From Paragonimus skrjabini miyazakii (Eukaryota; Platyhelminthes; Trematoda; Plagiorchiida; Troglotrematidae): a stretch of 64,000 nt of DNA. Positions 21,777 to 32,180 of this stretch are shown here, piece by piece; position 1 is the stretch's first letter, and every line of letters begins with the position of its first letter. Location: contig JTDE01000957.1 of assembly GCA_014338405.1 (NCBI GenBank), positions 15,642 to 79,641 of the forward strand, in the 5' to 3' direction. The notes beneath the pieces are model-generated. The model did not search any database. It saw only the letters and a program-made list of their open reading frames with translations, and had not been told where the DNA came from. A program made the translations under genes and the position numbers.

Positions 21777-23511
21777 GTACCTAAACGGACACTGCCAGGA
21801 ATGGTCGGATGATTAAGGTAAATTAACACTACCTTAGTAGGAAAATCAAAGCAAAATATCGATCAGATAATAACAGTGATATCGATATGTTTTGATGTTG
21901 GTTACTTTGCTCACGAATGGTTTTAAGATCACCATTATCTCCTTCTCAGTCCACATATATATTGGGCTGCTAAGATAAAACATTAGGCCGAGTTAATCAA
22001 CAGCCAGAACTCTGGTAATGATATATATATATATGGTGCATTAACAATTTTGAAATGAAATCTACTAGGTTTTCTTTTGTATTATCTGAACAATCCTGTA
22101 CCCGTAATCAAATATGTTGTGGATCTGGAATCGTGTACTGGCTGGCTGATATTTTTGGGTTGTCTGGTTCTTAGAATAGAACAGCGCCCAAAAACTTTGG
22201 ATTAGGGTATAGTCACACATGTGGATAATAGCCTCAGGTGCAAGTTTGTCTACCGAAAATGAGGTTATGCAAGTGTGACAAGTTCGCTTTTCCACGAAGG
22301 TTTGCACCTGTGTGCGGACACAGACGATCAAAGACTAACACAAGAAGGAAGGATGATTATATTATTAAACTAAAGCGACCAGAATAACCTCAAAAAGCGG
22401 TTAGGTAAACATGCATTTTTCAATCAAAAATGTCCGTGGATTGAAAGAACATAGTAGTTATTTCCTAGAATTGAAGATCAGTAGAAACTACCCGTAGAGT
22501 TTAAAATGAGGTAGGCCTCAGAAATGTTTTAAAAAGGGATTGACAGTGATTTTAATATTGACGCATTCAAAAGATCTTGAACCTGTTGGCAGAACTAGTA
22601 ACTGTAACTATAGTGCATAACGCAAGGACTGCCAAAATACCTATGTCGGTTAATATTCATCTTGAAGCTAGAATAAGTTAACTTCCGTGAGAAATTGTAA
22701 AAACGGCCTGGAAATAAAATAGTTAATCATGCATTAGTTACAAATCACGGTTTGAGACTGCGGTCGGTATTATAGCCTTCAAAACTTTGAAAGGTATAAG
22801 GTGCTGTGAGTAAAATGTTTGACTCTGACCCTCTTGTTTTATGGCGGTCTGACGTATGTGGATCTAGTTGGCATACATCATTAGTAGAAAAAATAGAACA
22901 TTTCTCTGGAACAACAGGCTTTTCTTCTAACTCAAAGCCACTGAATCCTTAAAAAACCCGAACTGGCTTAATGCAACGATTTCAGTCATGTCTTTTGTTC
23001 TATCCACCTTCAATCTACCTCAGTCGGAGACTTGTGACTAAGGTAACCCCAACCTTTGTATCTTCAGCTCGTGATCAACTGCCTTCAGGTTTTATGTCTA
23101 TTCGAATTTTGATTAACATACGTAACCCAAAATATATAACCAATTTACGTAATCCAAAGCATATTTTGTAGCAGATATGTGAATTTAGCAGTAGACGCAA
23201 TGAGAGTTCACTTGGTAGTTGCTCTGAGACATCTGATACAAAGTATATCAGCAAATTTCATCCGGACTACTTAATTTCTGTGACTTCGAATTACTCATCC
23301 CTCATAGGAGCCAGGTTTCTTCGGTCTTCAATTATGTTTGGTAAAATCCACTAACTAACAGGGCCACATGTTTTCTGTTCTAATAACCCAATGGTATCAG
23401 CCAGTCGCCTTACGCTCACACGATCAAGAAAAACTAGTTACACCCATACGACTCGGCAGCTGACTGGTGAGCTGTTTCCTTAACGGATTTTTCAGTTAGC
23501 TAGCTTTATAC
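21777..23511. other. No gene firmly recognised
   Basis: A minus-strand open frame at 22065-22331 follows a possible acceptor (CCGCACACAG|GTGCAA) and is protein-like, but it has no clear donor. On the plus strand a 19-bp interval at about 23023-23041 has both a strong acceptor (TCTACCTCAG) and donor (AAG|GTAACC); a micro-exon is possible but unprovable here. Confidence 0.3.
22021..22034. repeat. (AT)7 microsatellite
   Basis: Fourteen bases of pure AT. Confidence 0.9.
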
Positions 23512-23793
23512 CTCCGGGACTCCATAATCCGCTTGTGACAATGGCAACAGTTGTAATGTCTCCGGCGTAAGCGTCTCGTAACAATAACACGGAAGTACTT
23601 TGCTGTGTAACCCTTTTTTTAAATTTTACCAAAAATAAACGAAATTGGGGGGTTGCCTGCCATGAAACAAGAAGTATCGTATCATTCAACAGCACTCCAT
23701 TAATTTTGTCAAAGCTTAAAGACAGTTGGTTTAAGCTTGGTTTAGTTTTTGAATCTATTGCCGCATCTGGTGTTTGTAAGCAGCTTACGTTCC
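23512..23793 (-). CDS. Candidate exon encoding a fibronectin type III-like domain
   Basis: On the minus strand TATGTTTGCTAG|GG is an acceptor and CCCGGAG|GTATAA a donor. The exon is 282 bp, exactly 94 codons, in phase 1-1, which is the usual size and phase of exons that encode single fibronectin type III modules. The translation contains NDTILLVSWQATPQFRLFLV, matching FN3 strands B and C with the core tryptophan, and ends TTVAIVTSGLWSPGG, matching the strand F/G pattern V.A.....G.S. The spacing from the tryptophan to strand F is a few residues shorter than usual. FN3 modules act in extracellular parts of receptors and adhesion proteins. The rest of the gene is not identified; see the membrane-span exon at 14131-14276. 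Confidence 0.45.
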
Positions 23794-26116
23794 CTAGCAA
23801 ACATATCAGAGTGACACTCAGCGAAGATCATAAAATATCTCTCGAAATGACTTTATAGTGGATCGATTAGGCTCGATTTGCTCACAATTTGTTCTTGTTT
23901 GACTAAATCATTTGACGCTAATATTCATGGCCAACGCATGTACCAATCTGTCACATTCTTCAGTATTACCAACCCTTTCCGCTAGATTGCAAATATGACT
24001 CATCCTCAGCAATGTGATATATAGCGATTTTCACATATGAATGGAAGTAAGGTTTATAGAAGCATAGAAGTTTGTTGAAACTATCGAAAACAGTTGTCTT
24101 CAAGGTTTATATCTAATCAGCTTTGAGAGAATATATAGAAAAGATCAAGATCCTATTTACCCTAAAATCAACCAGTCAAATCCTAATATTCATTTACAAA
24201 TAATGATATATTCCGTATCATTATGAGCTTAACTTCTACGTGCACCATGTGCTACTAATCGTTCGATTACTCTCAGTTTCTTTATTCTAGGCATTAACCA
24301 ATAAATAGTACTATATCAAATATACAGAAAATATTTTACATAAATCGCTTAGACCGCCCTAAGCGAGGACTTATTCAGCATGATCACTGAATGAACGGCT
24401 ACAGTTTTTCAGTCTAAATAACTTGGGATTAGGGTAAGAATGAACTGTGGCCAAACGGTGTACCCGTTTTCAATTCTAATTAACTTGAAACGATCCGTTT
24501 TAGGAACCGATTATTCTAGTTTTACTGTATACAACTCAAATGTACTCGACCGTCGTCTTCTTTTTAAATCCACCCTTCCTGAGACGTGATATGAAACGAC
24601 AAACTATTTGTTTTCCGTTGTTTTGTTCAATATGACCGTTAGGCTTAACTGTCAGGAGTGAATAGTTTTTACGCCTGCGTCTATAGAGCTTACCTGACGA
24701 AACTTGTCAGGTAGACAGTTGTATTCGCATAACTCCGTGTAGTTTTGATGAATAGACTGTGAGTTGTGCCTTGTATAATAATGGCTCAAGTGAGCGAGAT
24801 CGGGAGAAAACATTTAAACTAGCTTACCTCGTTACATTGTTGTCTAACCGATGTTTTTCTATTTGAAACGAATTCGTCAGTCATTATAAATTACTGTTCA
24901 GAGTAAAAACAAACAGATCTGATGTTACTCACCTCTATCGTACCATGTCCGTTAGCTTTTATTCTGTGGCTAACTCTTCTAAAATTTGAGTAGACATCGG
25001 TCTAGATTATCCGCTTCAAACAAACCGATCGGTTACAACTTATGTTTCAACTTCATTTGATGTGCACCTATAGCCGGCCACTGAACTATTCACTCAGTCA
25101 ACAAAGTGTACCTAACGAAGCGCGTGAGTGTCCTTGAGATGCAAAGTATGCAATGGTGAACCAAAATCTGTAGAATTCTGATTCAACATCAATTGAGGCA
25201 TGTTAAAAATACGATCAAAACAGTTGCCTACAAGGAAAGGAACAAATTGAAGTTCAGATTTGTTGTACATCATTATTCTTTAAAGCGTAGTAAACAATCT
25301 CTGCATTGATAATGTCAAAATATGTGGTGTAGAAGATTCTTTTCTATCCATTGTTCATCGACCAGCCCAATGATCGATAATTTACAGTAAAGTTAACGGT
25401 TACTGTATTGTGTTTCACATTTTACGATAAACAAGACAAATTAGGATTCCGTTTTATGCCAGCTGTTTAATTTATCATTTGTTCATACAACATAAAAACT
25501 GTATATTAGCCTGCATAATTATACGTTGACGATACATTATTTAAACGGCAAAGCTGTAGAGTGATCTTAGTATTTTGTATTACGGGATTTAAGAATGCCG
25601 ACGTCCGTTCAGTTCCTTTAAGTATGAATTGATGCGCAATCGGTATTTGACTTTCAATGAGTACATTTTTAAGTTAAAAACGGGCATCAAGTTTTCAAAG
25701 CAAGTTATAGGACTGAAGGTCTCAGTCTACCTTTTCATTATTTCACGCTGGTGACAAAAAAGACACGATAGTTTAGATCTAACGTGGTCTTTTGTAATGA
25801 GTTAGTTAAAAACGTTTAGTATTCAGCTCACTCGAACGCCCCAATTTTGAAGTAGATAATCAGACATAACGACCACAACATGTAAGCGATATCCAGATAA
25901 CTGAGAATGTACACCCAATTAACAGTGACCAGTTCTTCAGATACAGCGAACATATTGTTTGCAATCTTAATTCGACCTGCGGAATGTTACATCAGATGTT
26001 GCGTCATTTGGGAGGCACTATGGCACCTAGTTCGAATCAGTATTCCAAAGCCACTTGCCGATGTTACACCACCAGACAAACCGTCTGACGTAATAACAAT
26101 ATCCTTTTCGTGTTAG
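23794..26116. other. No gene recognised
   Basis: AT-rich non-coding sequence; no conserved motif or repeat seen. Confidence 0.4.
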
Positions 26117-26255
26117 AGTATCTTCACTGGAAAATATTCTGTCAGATTTCTTCATAACAGAATCGTCAGTAGACAATTTTAAGCTAGCTCGTGTTGAATA
26201 CCAGTCACTGAACAATTATAATGTGATCTACAACGTCTGTTATCAGTACCGATAA
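26117..26255 (+). CDS. Candidate exon with SEA-like sequence
   Basis: ATATCCTTTTCGTGTTAG|A is a strong acceptor. The frame reads SSLENILSDFFITESSVDNF then KLARVEYQSLNNYNVIYNVCYQYR and meets TAA at 26253-26255, right before GTAATT. The pattern (helix with conserved Phe, then R-V..L..-N-V.Y.V.Y) resembles SEA domains of membrane mucins and proteases. The in-frame TAA at the possible donor means it is either the end of a protein or a broken exon. The minus strand is also open here, but its translation is less plausible. Confidence 0.3.
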
Positions 26256-29200
26256 GTAATTGCTTAAAAAGCTACATTTGCCTCATGTTTAGACACTTAA
26301 TAGCGGGACTAACTTCTCCTTTCAGGATGTGTCTTCATTTCGCTTCATCATATTTCATGTCTCTAGAATGTTTATCATTTCCAAAATGAACATCTTTAAG
26401 TTCACTTTCTTGTTTCACTCCGGACTCACTCAGTACCATCCTCCATAGAATTAGATGTACAAAACATTGTAACATTTCTCTAACCTGTAAAAGTTAGGCG
26501 ATTCCAATGTACTGCAGGCGCTTTATTTTTAGCCCACAGCTGAAGTCTGAGTCAGCGACCGACTATGTAACACAGTAAATACCATGAATAGCACATTAGT
26601 TTCGGTGAGAAAACTTATAAAGAAAGCGGCTACCTACAAAGAAACAAGTGGATCCGAGCTAAGAGTTGCAGGTCAGAAGTCCACAAACGATTCACGTGAA
26701 ACCGAAATCACGATGCAACCAGATGTTTCAAATTATTCTAACCAAACTAGGCGTACAGATATTTGCGCAATTTCCAAAAGACGCTGTATAATAAATAACG
26801 TATTTTAAATGAGATTATGACTGGGATGACACATTAACCACATCAACTGAGTTTTGACTAACACTCAGTCACAAGCTATTCGTTCAATATAATGTGTGTT
26901 CCTCACATCATGGATAAAGGTGTCATTCAATTAGACTAAGTCAAACCAATTTAGTTATCTTGCAATTATCCAGGTGGATCACATGAAAAGGTACTCGCAT
27001 CTTATGTACACATCAAACTCTGTAACGTAAGCGTAAAATTCAGTTGCAACCAATCTAATCACACAAAGATAGGGAGTTCAGCTTATGAAGTCTTGTCAGA
27101 TAAATAGAACTTGGACCTTCACATATCTTTTTGATGAATAATATCCGACTGTCCGGTACTGATTACTGTAGGCTATAATGTCAAACACACACAAACATGC
27201 ACAAGATAACCCTAAGAGGGAAATTGTTTATGTGTGACAGAATACGTAAATTAAACATAGGTGAACTGTCTGTATTTGGGCTAACATACACAGATTTATG
27301 CAGTCCCATGCGTAAATGTCGCCACGGTTAGTCAAAGGGTTAGATTAACAGAAGATGCCTACGACTGTACAGTCATCCGTAGTGTGTCAGTACACGATAT
27401 CATAAACATTTGCAGGACCGCGTAATCAACAGTGGACTTAAACTGGTTGAACACATTGTCTTTCGATATTCGAGAAATCCCGCTACGATCTAGGCGTCAT
27501 ATATGTCCGGTGCAAACCCAGACGGTTGTCAGTTCAATCTCTCAGGCTCTTAAAATTCTTACCCACAAATTGCTCAGAAGTGGTGGACATAAAATGCAAC
27601 AGAAACATCTTTCAACTGTTGTAAACATGGAGGAACAAGCATATGGTGTGTATCGTTTTGAAGTCGGAGCCTGTGACTCGGTCAAGACTTGGGTAGAGTA
27701 ATGACTCCGATTTGTTTCGAACAACGTAACTAATCGAAAACCAGGTCTACAACCTCATTAATGGAAACATGGTTTACTGGAAAATTACGAATAACACAAT
27801 TGGTCGAGTCAAATTTTCATGTCAGTCAGAAAGTTACAATACCATGCGTGATCCGGTGTTGACCTCAACAACTGTGGTTCATACTGGACACTACTAATTA
27901 ACCGTGATTTGCTACTTATTGCTAGCAGCTACTCAGTTGAATCACTCAAGAAGAGCTATGTTTCTTCGAGCATGGAGTCAAATATAGTTTCGTTCCCAGG
28001 TTATATTTTTTTTACCTCAACCACAGAAGATAGGGCCGAGCGGCGAACACCGGAGGCAACGTAATTTGGCCTTTTTAATTAGTGGTAATGTTAATTTTTG
28101 CTACACTGTGCGTTGGGTGAGTTTTACATCACTTGATGTACCACAAATTTGTCGTCTGAGTAAATATTGAAGCAATCGTATTGTTTGAGCTGTCCCCCTA
28201 AGCAGGGGACACAATCTGGAAAGTCCAATTGGCTTTGTAATAGAGTGAGTGATCCTGTTGAGGTGGTTGCCAACTCAGGTCCAACCAAATAACCAATGCT
28301 AATAACAACTAATACAGCTGCATTGTAAAACTGCTTAAGATATCCTGTTGTGCAAACGGTTTAGTGTTAATCTCTTTGAGCAAGAAGAAAGAATAACCCG
28401 CTTGGAATTTCACATCAAAAGCTATTTGCTAAACCTTTACGAAATAGTAATTGCCGTACCCTTTTTACTAGAAAGTCCACCAGTTATCTGGTTCATAATT
28501 TCATAAGCGTTATAACTTTCAGTGAACCACGTTGTCACGGGATAATTTCCGGAACACTTGAATGAAAACTCTGTGCCCCGACTATCACAAGTAACTACTT
28601 TCCCACAGTTTTGGACATATATATGCCTAAAATTGGTCACACGTAAAGAGTGACTGTACTGGTTCTGTCAACAGCGTACTGCAATGGCAATGTCAAAGGT
28701 ACGATAAAAACGGATAAGAACAGAAGTACAGCTAAAACAATCACTACAGCAGAGCTGTTGTGCCAAATACTGATCTTTTTGCATCTATAGACAATTCCCA
28801 AAATGTGACTCACACCTTCATGATGTGTTAAAATATGTCAGCGTTTTTGAGATTATTTGTTGAGGAGGGGGGTCGTCTTATCTGTTGCCATGATAAGATT
28901 TTGAACGCTAAAAAGCGGCTTTTATCAAGGTACACTCGTTTAATGAAAATACTGTACATATAACTCAACGATTAGGTATGTCAACGAGTTCCATCTAACA
29001 AGAAAGTAAAGCATGAATATAAAATAAAAACTTCGAATTTTAGCTTTCACACTATGTATGTGAAAGAAATGAACTGGTGTTTTTTTGATTGGACGGAACT
29101 GTAAGTCTATCAAAAACTTCCGGCTAAGTAAAACCTACTTACTATGAACAACAAACGTTCACTTCTACTCTTCAATTCGTTACAATGTCTGAGTTTGCTG

Positions 29201-30080
29201 ATTCCGTTCCAGATAATATTTTGTGCTTTTTCCATCTAACGTCTTCGGGGCTTGTTTGTAAAATCGTAAAAGAACAACCCCTGCTTTGGAAATGCTTACA
29301 AGTTTATACCTCTATGGGAACCTATTAATGTTACGACTGTGTCGGCTACCGTATTTGCGGTGAGGAATTCTCTGACCCTGCTATACATTGGAGTTTGTTC
29401 ATTAACGATACATCATCGTTTCTTCAACCGGTCACTTCTACTCTTGTCTCGTCATGTGTCATGTACTGTAGCCCAAGGAGGTTTTTTCATTCGTGCTGAA
29501 GCATATTACGTGCTATGTTCTTGCTGACCCCGAACCAAACTTGTGTGACCCATTCCTTTCTTCACCTTCTGATGTATTATTCGCCCAACAGTTTTCTCGC
29601 TGGATGATAGCTGTAGCATGAGGTACTTACGTCCATGTGAACGGTTAAGCTCTAAATTTTAACGCTGGCAGACCTCTTCCTGATCTCCAACACTTTTGCC
29701 CACCTAGTTGGTACGGGTCACAGAGTCAATGTGGATGTCGCATTCAAACCGACCAATCGTGTCACACGTGTTCAAACCAGAGGTGTGAAATGTCGTATGT
29801 TGGCCGCTGCGGAGGTGATCGGAATCCGGCTGCTAAACCTTAATATGTGTGGGCAGAAGTCTTTTGTTCAAGCGCTGAAGTTACCATGGCCTGCCATCGT
29901 TGGAACACGTGACACGGCACCACAGTAACCACGTCCGTAATCCCAATATGACAGTAGATTCACACTGTATTAAGTTCCACAAAACCTTGACTTGGGAACT
30001 AATTTAATATTTATTGTATTGTATTTGGCCTGAAGGTGACACACCAAAAACGAGCTTGTTCACCACGTTTTGACTTTTGA
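26256..30080. other. No gene firmly recognised
   Basis: Weak candidates: plus 26584-26808 (charged, KKAATYKETSGSELR), a 35-bp interval at about 26539-26573 with acceptor and donor, plus 27422-27499 after CATTTGCAG, and minus 28437-28640 (CSGNYPVTTWF, faintly Ig-like). None can be assigned. Confidence 0.3.
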
Positions 30081-30105
30081 TGAAATCTCCGGGTATATTT
30101 GAACA
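30081..30105 (+). repeat. 25-bp direct repeat flanking the Penelope-like element (left copy)
   Basis: This is identical over 25 bp to 32063-32087 (starts TGAAATCTCCGGG, ends TTTGAACA). The flanks differ at once on both sides. Confidence 0.9.
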
Positions 30106-32062
30106 ACTGAAGCACTCCAAGGACCTACCCGTGCTGAAAAACTTGAATAGTTAATTCAGGTTCAGGATTAGGCATGCGGTGGCGTGCGAACACTGGCTTT
30201 CTGAAAGCATGCATAGGAACGAAAGTATTTCCAAAATTCTTTTCAGGTACATTGAGGAGGAATCGTGTGAAGCCAACGACAGCGACCCTCATTCGTCATA
30301 CACTGAACGAGATTGATACAATTGCCGTTCGCATAACTGATCTGGAATATAATCGGTTGTACGGTCTTTCTGCGGTGGAACAGTCAGCTGTGGATGAACG
30401 TGTTCAGTTTGATGCTTATTTACAACTTGTCACGCGGAAACAGGTGGATAACAGATTGGCGAAACTGAATTGTAGCCTGGACCATAGCCCAGAACCACCG
30501 GCTTCCCCGACAAACCCGCATAGGTACGTCCATAATCTTTCGTCACTGTGTTTATCTGATGGACTTGTGGAAGTTCTGTCATTGGGTTAAACATTTTGTT
30601 GTTTAAAGCAGCGTATTAGACAGCTTGGTCTAGAAGTTCAGTTCGAAAACATGTTCGGTCAACTGGATGGTCTCACACCATCATCTCAAACAAATTTGAA
30701 GCAATTTAAGACAACCTTGGTCAATGCATGCTACCAATACCTTAGCGCCAAACCCAATGTGCGTGGGATGCCGACAAGAGATCATATTGAGGCTTTATAG
30801 AACCTACAGAAGGACGACAACGTCTTGATTGCTAAACCTGATAAAGGCGCGGGGATAGTGCTGCAAGATAAACAATCGTATCTAAACAAGATCAACGATA
30901 TACTAAAGGATGATGCCATAGTTCGAAGAATGGAGTCTGAAAAGGACAAGATACAACTGAGAAGCATATCTCTAAACTATTGAGAAACATGAAGCAAAAT
31001 GGATCGATTGATGTTTCAGTATTCGAGCGAGTGCGACCAACAGACTCAGTTATACCAAGACTCTACGATTTACCTAAAATTGACAAAGAGGGCTTACCCC
31101 TACGCCCGATTTCAGACATGATAAACTCACCATATCATGCACTGGCTCAATGGCTAGCCGAACGTTCGGAACCACTCCGCAACAGACTAGCTCCAAATAG
31201 CCTCAAGGATACGTTTCAGTTCATTGAATTTATCGAAAACCAGACTATTAGGAATAAAATAATGTTGTCATTGGACGTACGCTCGCTATTCACGAACGTG
31301 CCACTTAGACAGACACTCGATTTTATGCTTGATTACATCCACTCGAATGATATGCATTCCGGAATGCCTGATGAGCAACTCAAAGACCTTTTGTTACTTT
31401 GCTCGCGGGACATCCTGTTTCAGGTTGATGGGAAAATTTATCGCCAGAAGGTAGGGGTCGCAATGGGCTCGCCGCTAGGCCCATTGCTGGCTGACATTTT
31501 CAGGGAAATGATAGAATAAAAAAGGCTAACGCGATGGATAGATCAGTGCGTACGCTATAAACGTTATATAGATAATATTTTCTGTATCGTCGACAACAAC
31601 ACTGATACCGACTGCCTGCTATCACTAGCCAACTCAGCTTACAAGACACCGAAATAGGACAAGATGGAGAACTGGCTTTCGTTGATGTTGCACTAACGAA
31701 ACGTCCAGATGGATCGATTCAACGAGGCATATATAGGAAGCAGACTTGGAATGGACAATGTACCCATTTTCACAGCTTTGTTCCGATGAAACAGAAACGG
31801 AACTTCGTATGCTGTTTCACAAATCGAATTTATTAAATTTGCTCTGAGGACACAATAAACAATGAGCTCAAGCTCTTAGGTGAAAAGTTTCGCGCTAACG
31901 GATATCCAGACAAATTCCTAACCGAAAACATGCAACAAAAGGAGCCGTAACACCGTGAGTTTTCTGTCGAGAGGAAAACCATTTACGTGAATTTGTCTTA
32001 CAAGGGCGAATTATCAAGTGTACCACTGACCAGAAGGTTCGACACGATCATGATAAGAACGT

Positions 32063-32087
32063 TGAAATCTCCGGGTATATTTGAACA
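32063..32087 (+). repeat. 25-bp direct repeat (right copy)
   Basis: A perfect copy of 30081-30105. It lies in what would be the RT-to-endonuclease linker, followed by a remnant reading LSSTGVQLSFTHDS. Confidence 0.9.
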
Positions 32088-32143
32088 CCTTGTCTAGTAC
32101 TGGTGTTCAGCTGTCATTCACACATGATAGTCAGCTGCGCTGT

Positions 32144-32179
32144 TGTACGGTAGGCTGTACGATAGGTTGTACGCTAGGC
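32144..32179 (+). repeat. Three tandem 12-bp units TGTACGRTAGGY
   Basis: The units are TGTACGGTAGGC, TGTACGATAGGT and TGTACGCTAGGC. They are head-to-tail with no spacer. Confidence 0.9.
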
Positions 32180-32180
32180 T

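Larger units (their letters stand above)
30174..32180 (+). pseudogene. Penelope-like element: N-terminal region and reverse transcriptase, degenerate
   Basis: Blocks in order: an N-terminal part (30174-30590) with FPKFFSGTLRRN and HNLSSLCLSDGLVEVLSLG; 30606-30960 with FENMFGQLDGLTPSSQTNL and LIAKPDKGAGIVL (RT motif 1); 30980-31519 with PKIDKEGLPLRPISDMINSP, SLDVRSLFTNVPL and GVAMGSPLGPLLADIF; 31520-31660 with RYIDNIFCIVD; 31655-32062 with YRKQTWNGQCTHFHSFVPMK and the KTIYVNLSYKG block. These match the Penelope-like polyprotein throughout. In-frame stops occur at 30588, 30798 and 31517 and several times after 31800, with frame changes near 30960 and 31655. The catalytic YxDD reads YIDN. The GIY-YIG endonuclease is not recognised. 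The element copied RNA to DNA at chromosomal ends or nicks; this copy cannot. Confidence 0.8.

Noticed and set aside
21265..21816. Longest open frame in the window (183 codons, plus strand) as a gene
   Set aside because: The translation is Cys/Ser/His-rich with no motif, and its 3' part reads better in another frame bounded by splice signals. In AT-rich sequence of this length one such frame can occur by chance.
28437..28640. Immunoglobulin-like exon on the minus strand
   Set aside because: A C..NYPVTTWF stretch recalls an Ig B-C region, but the second cysteine pattern (Y.C) is missing and the donor is weak.
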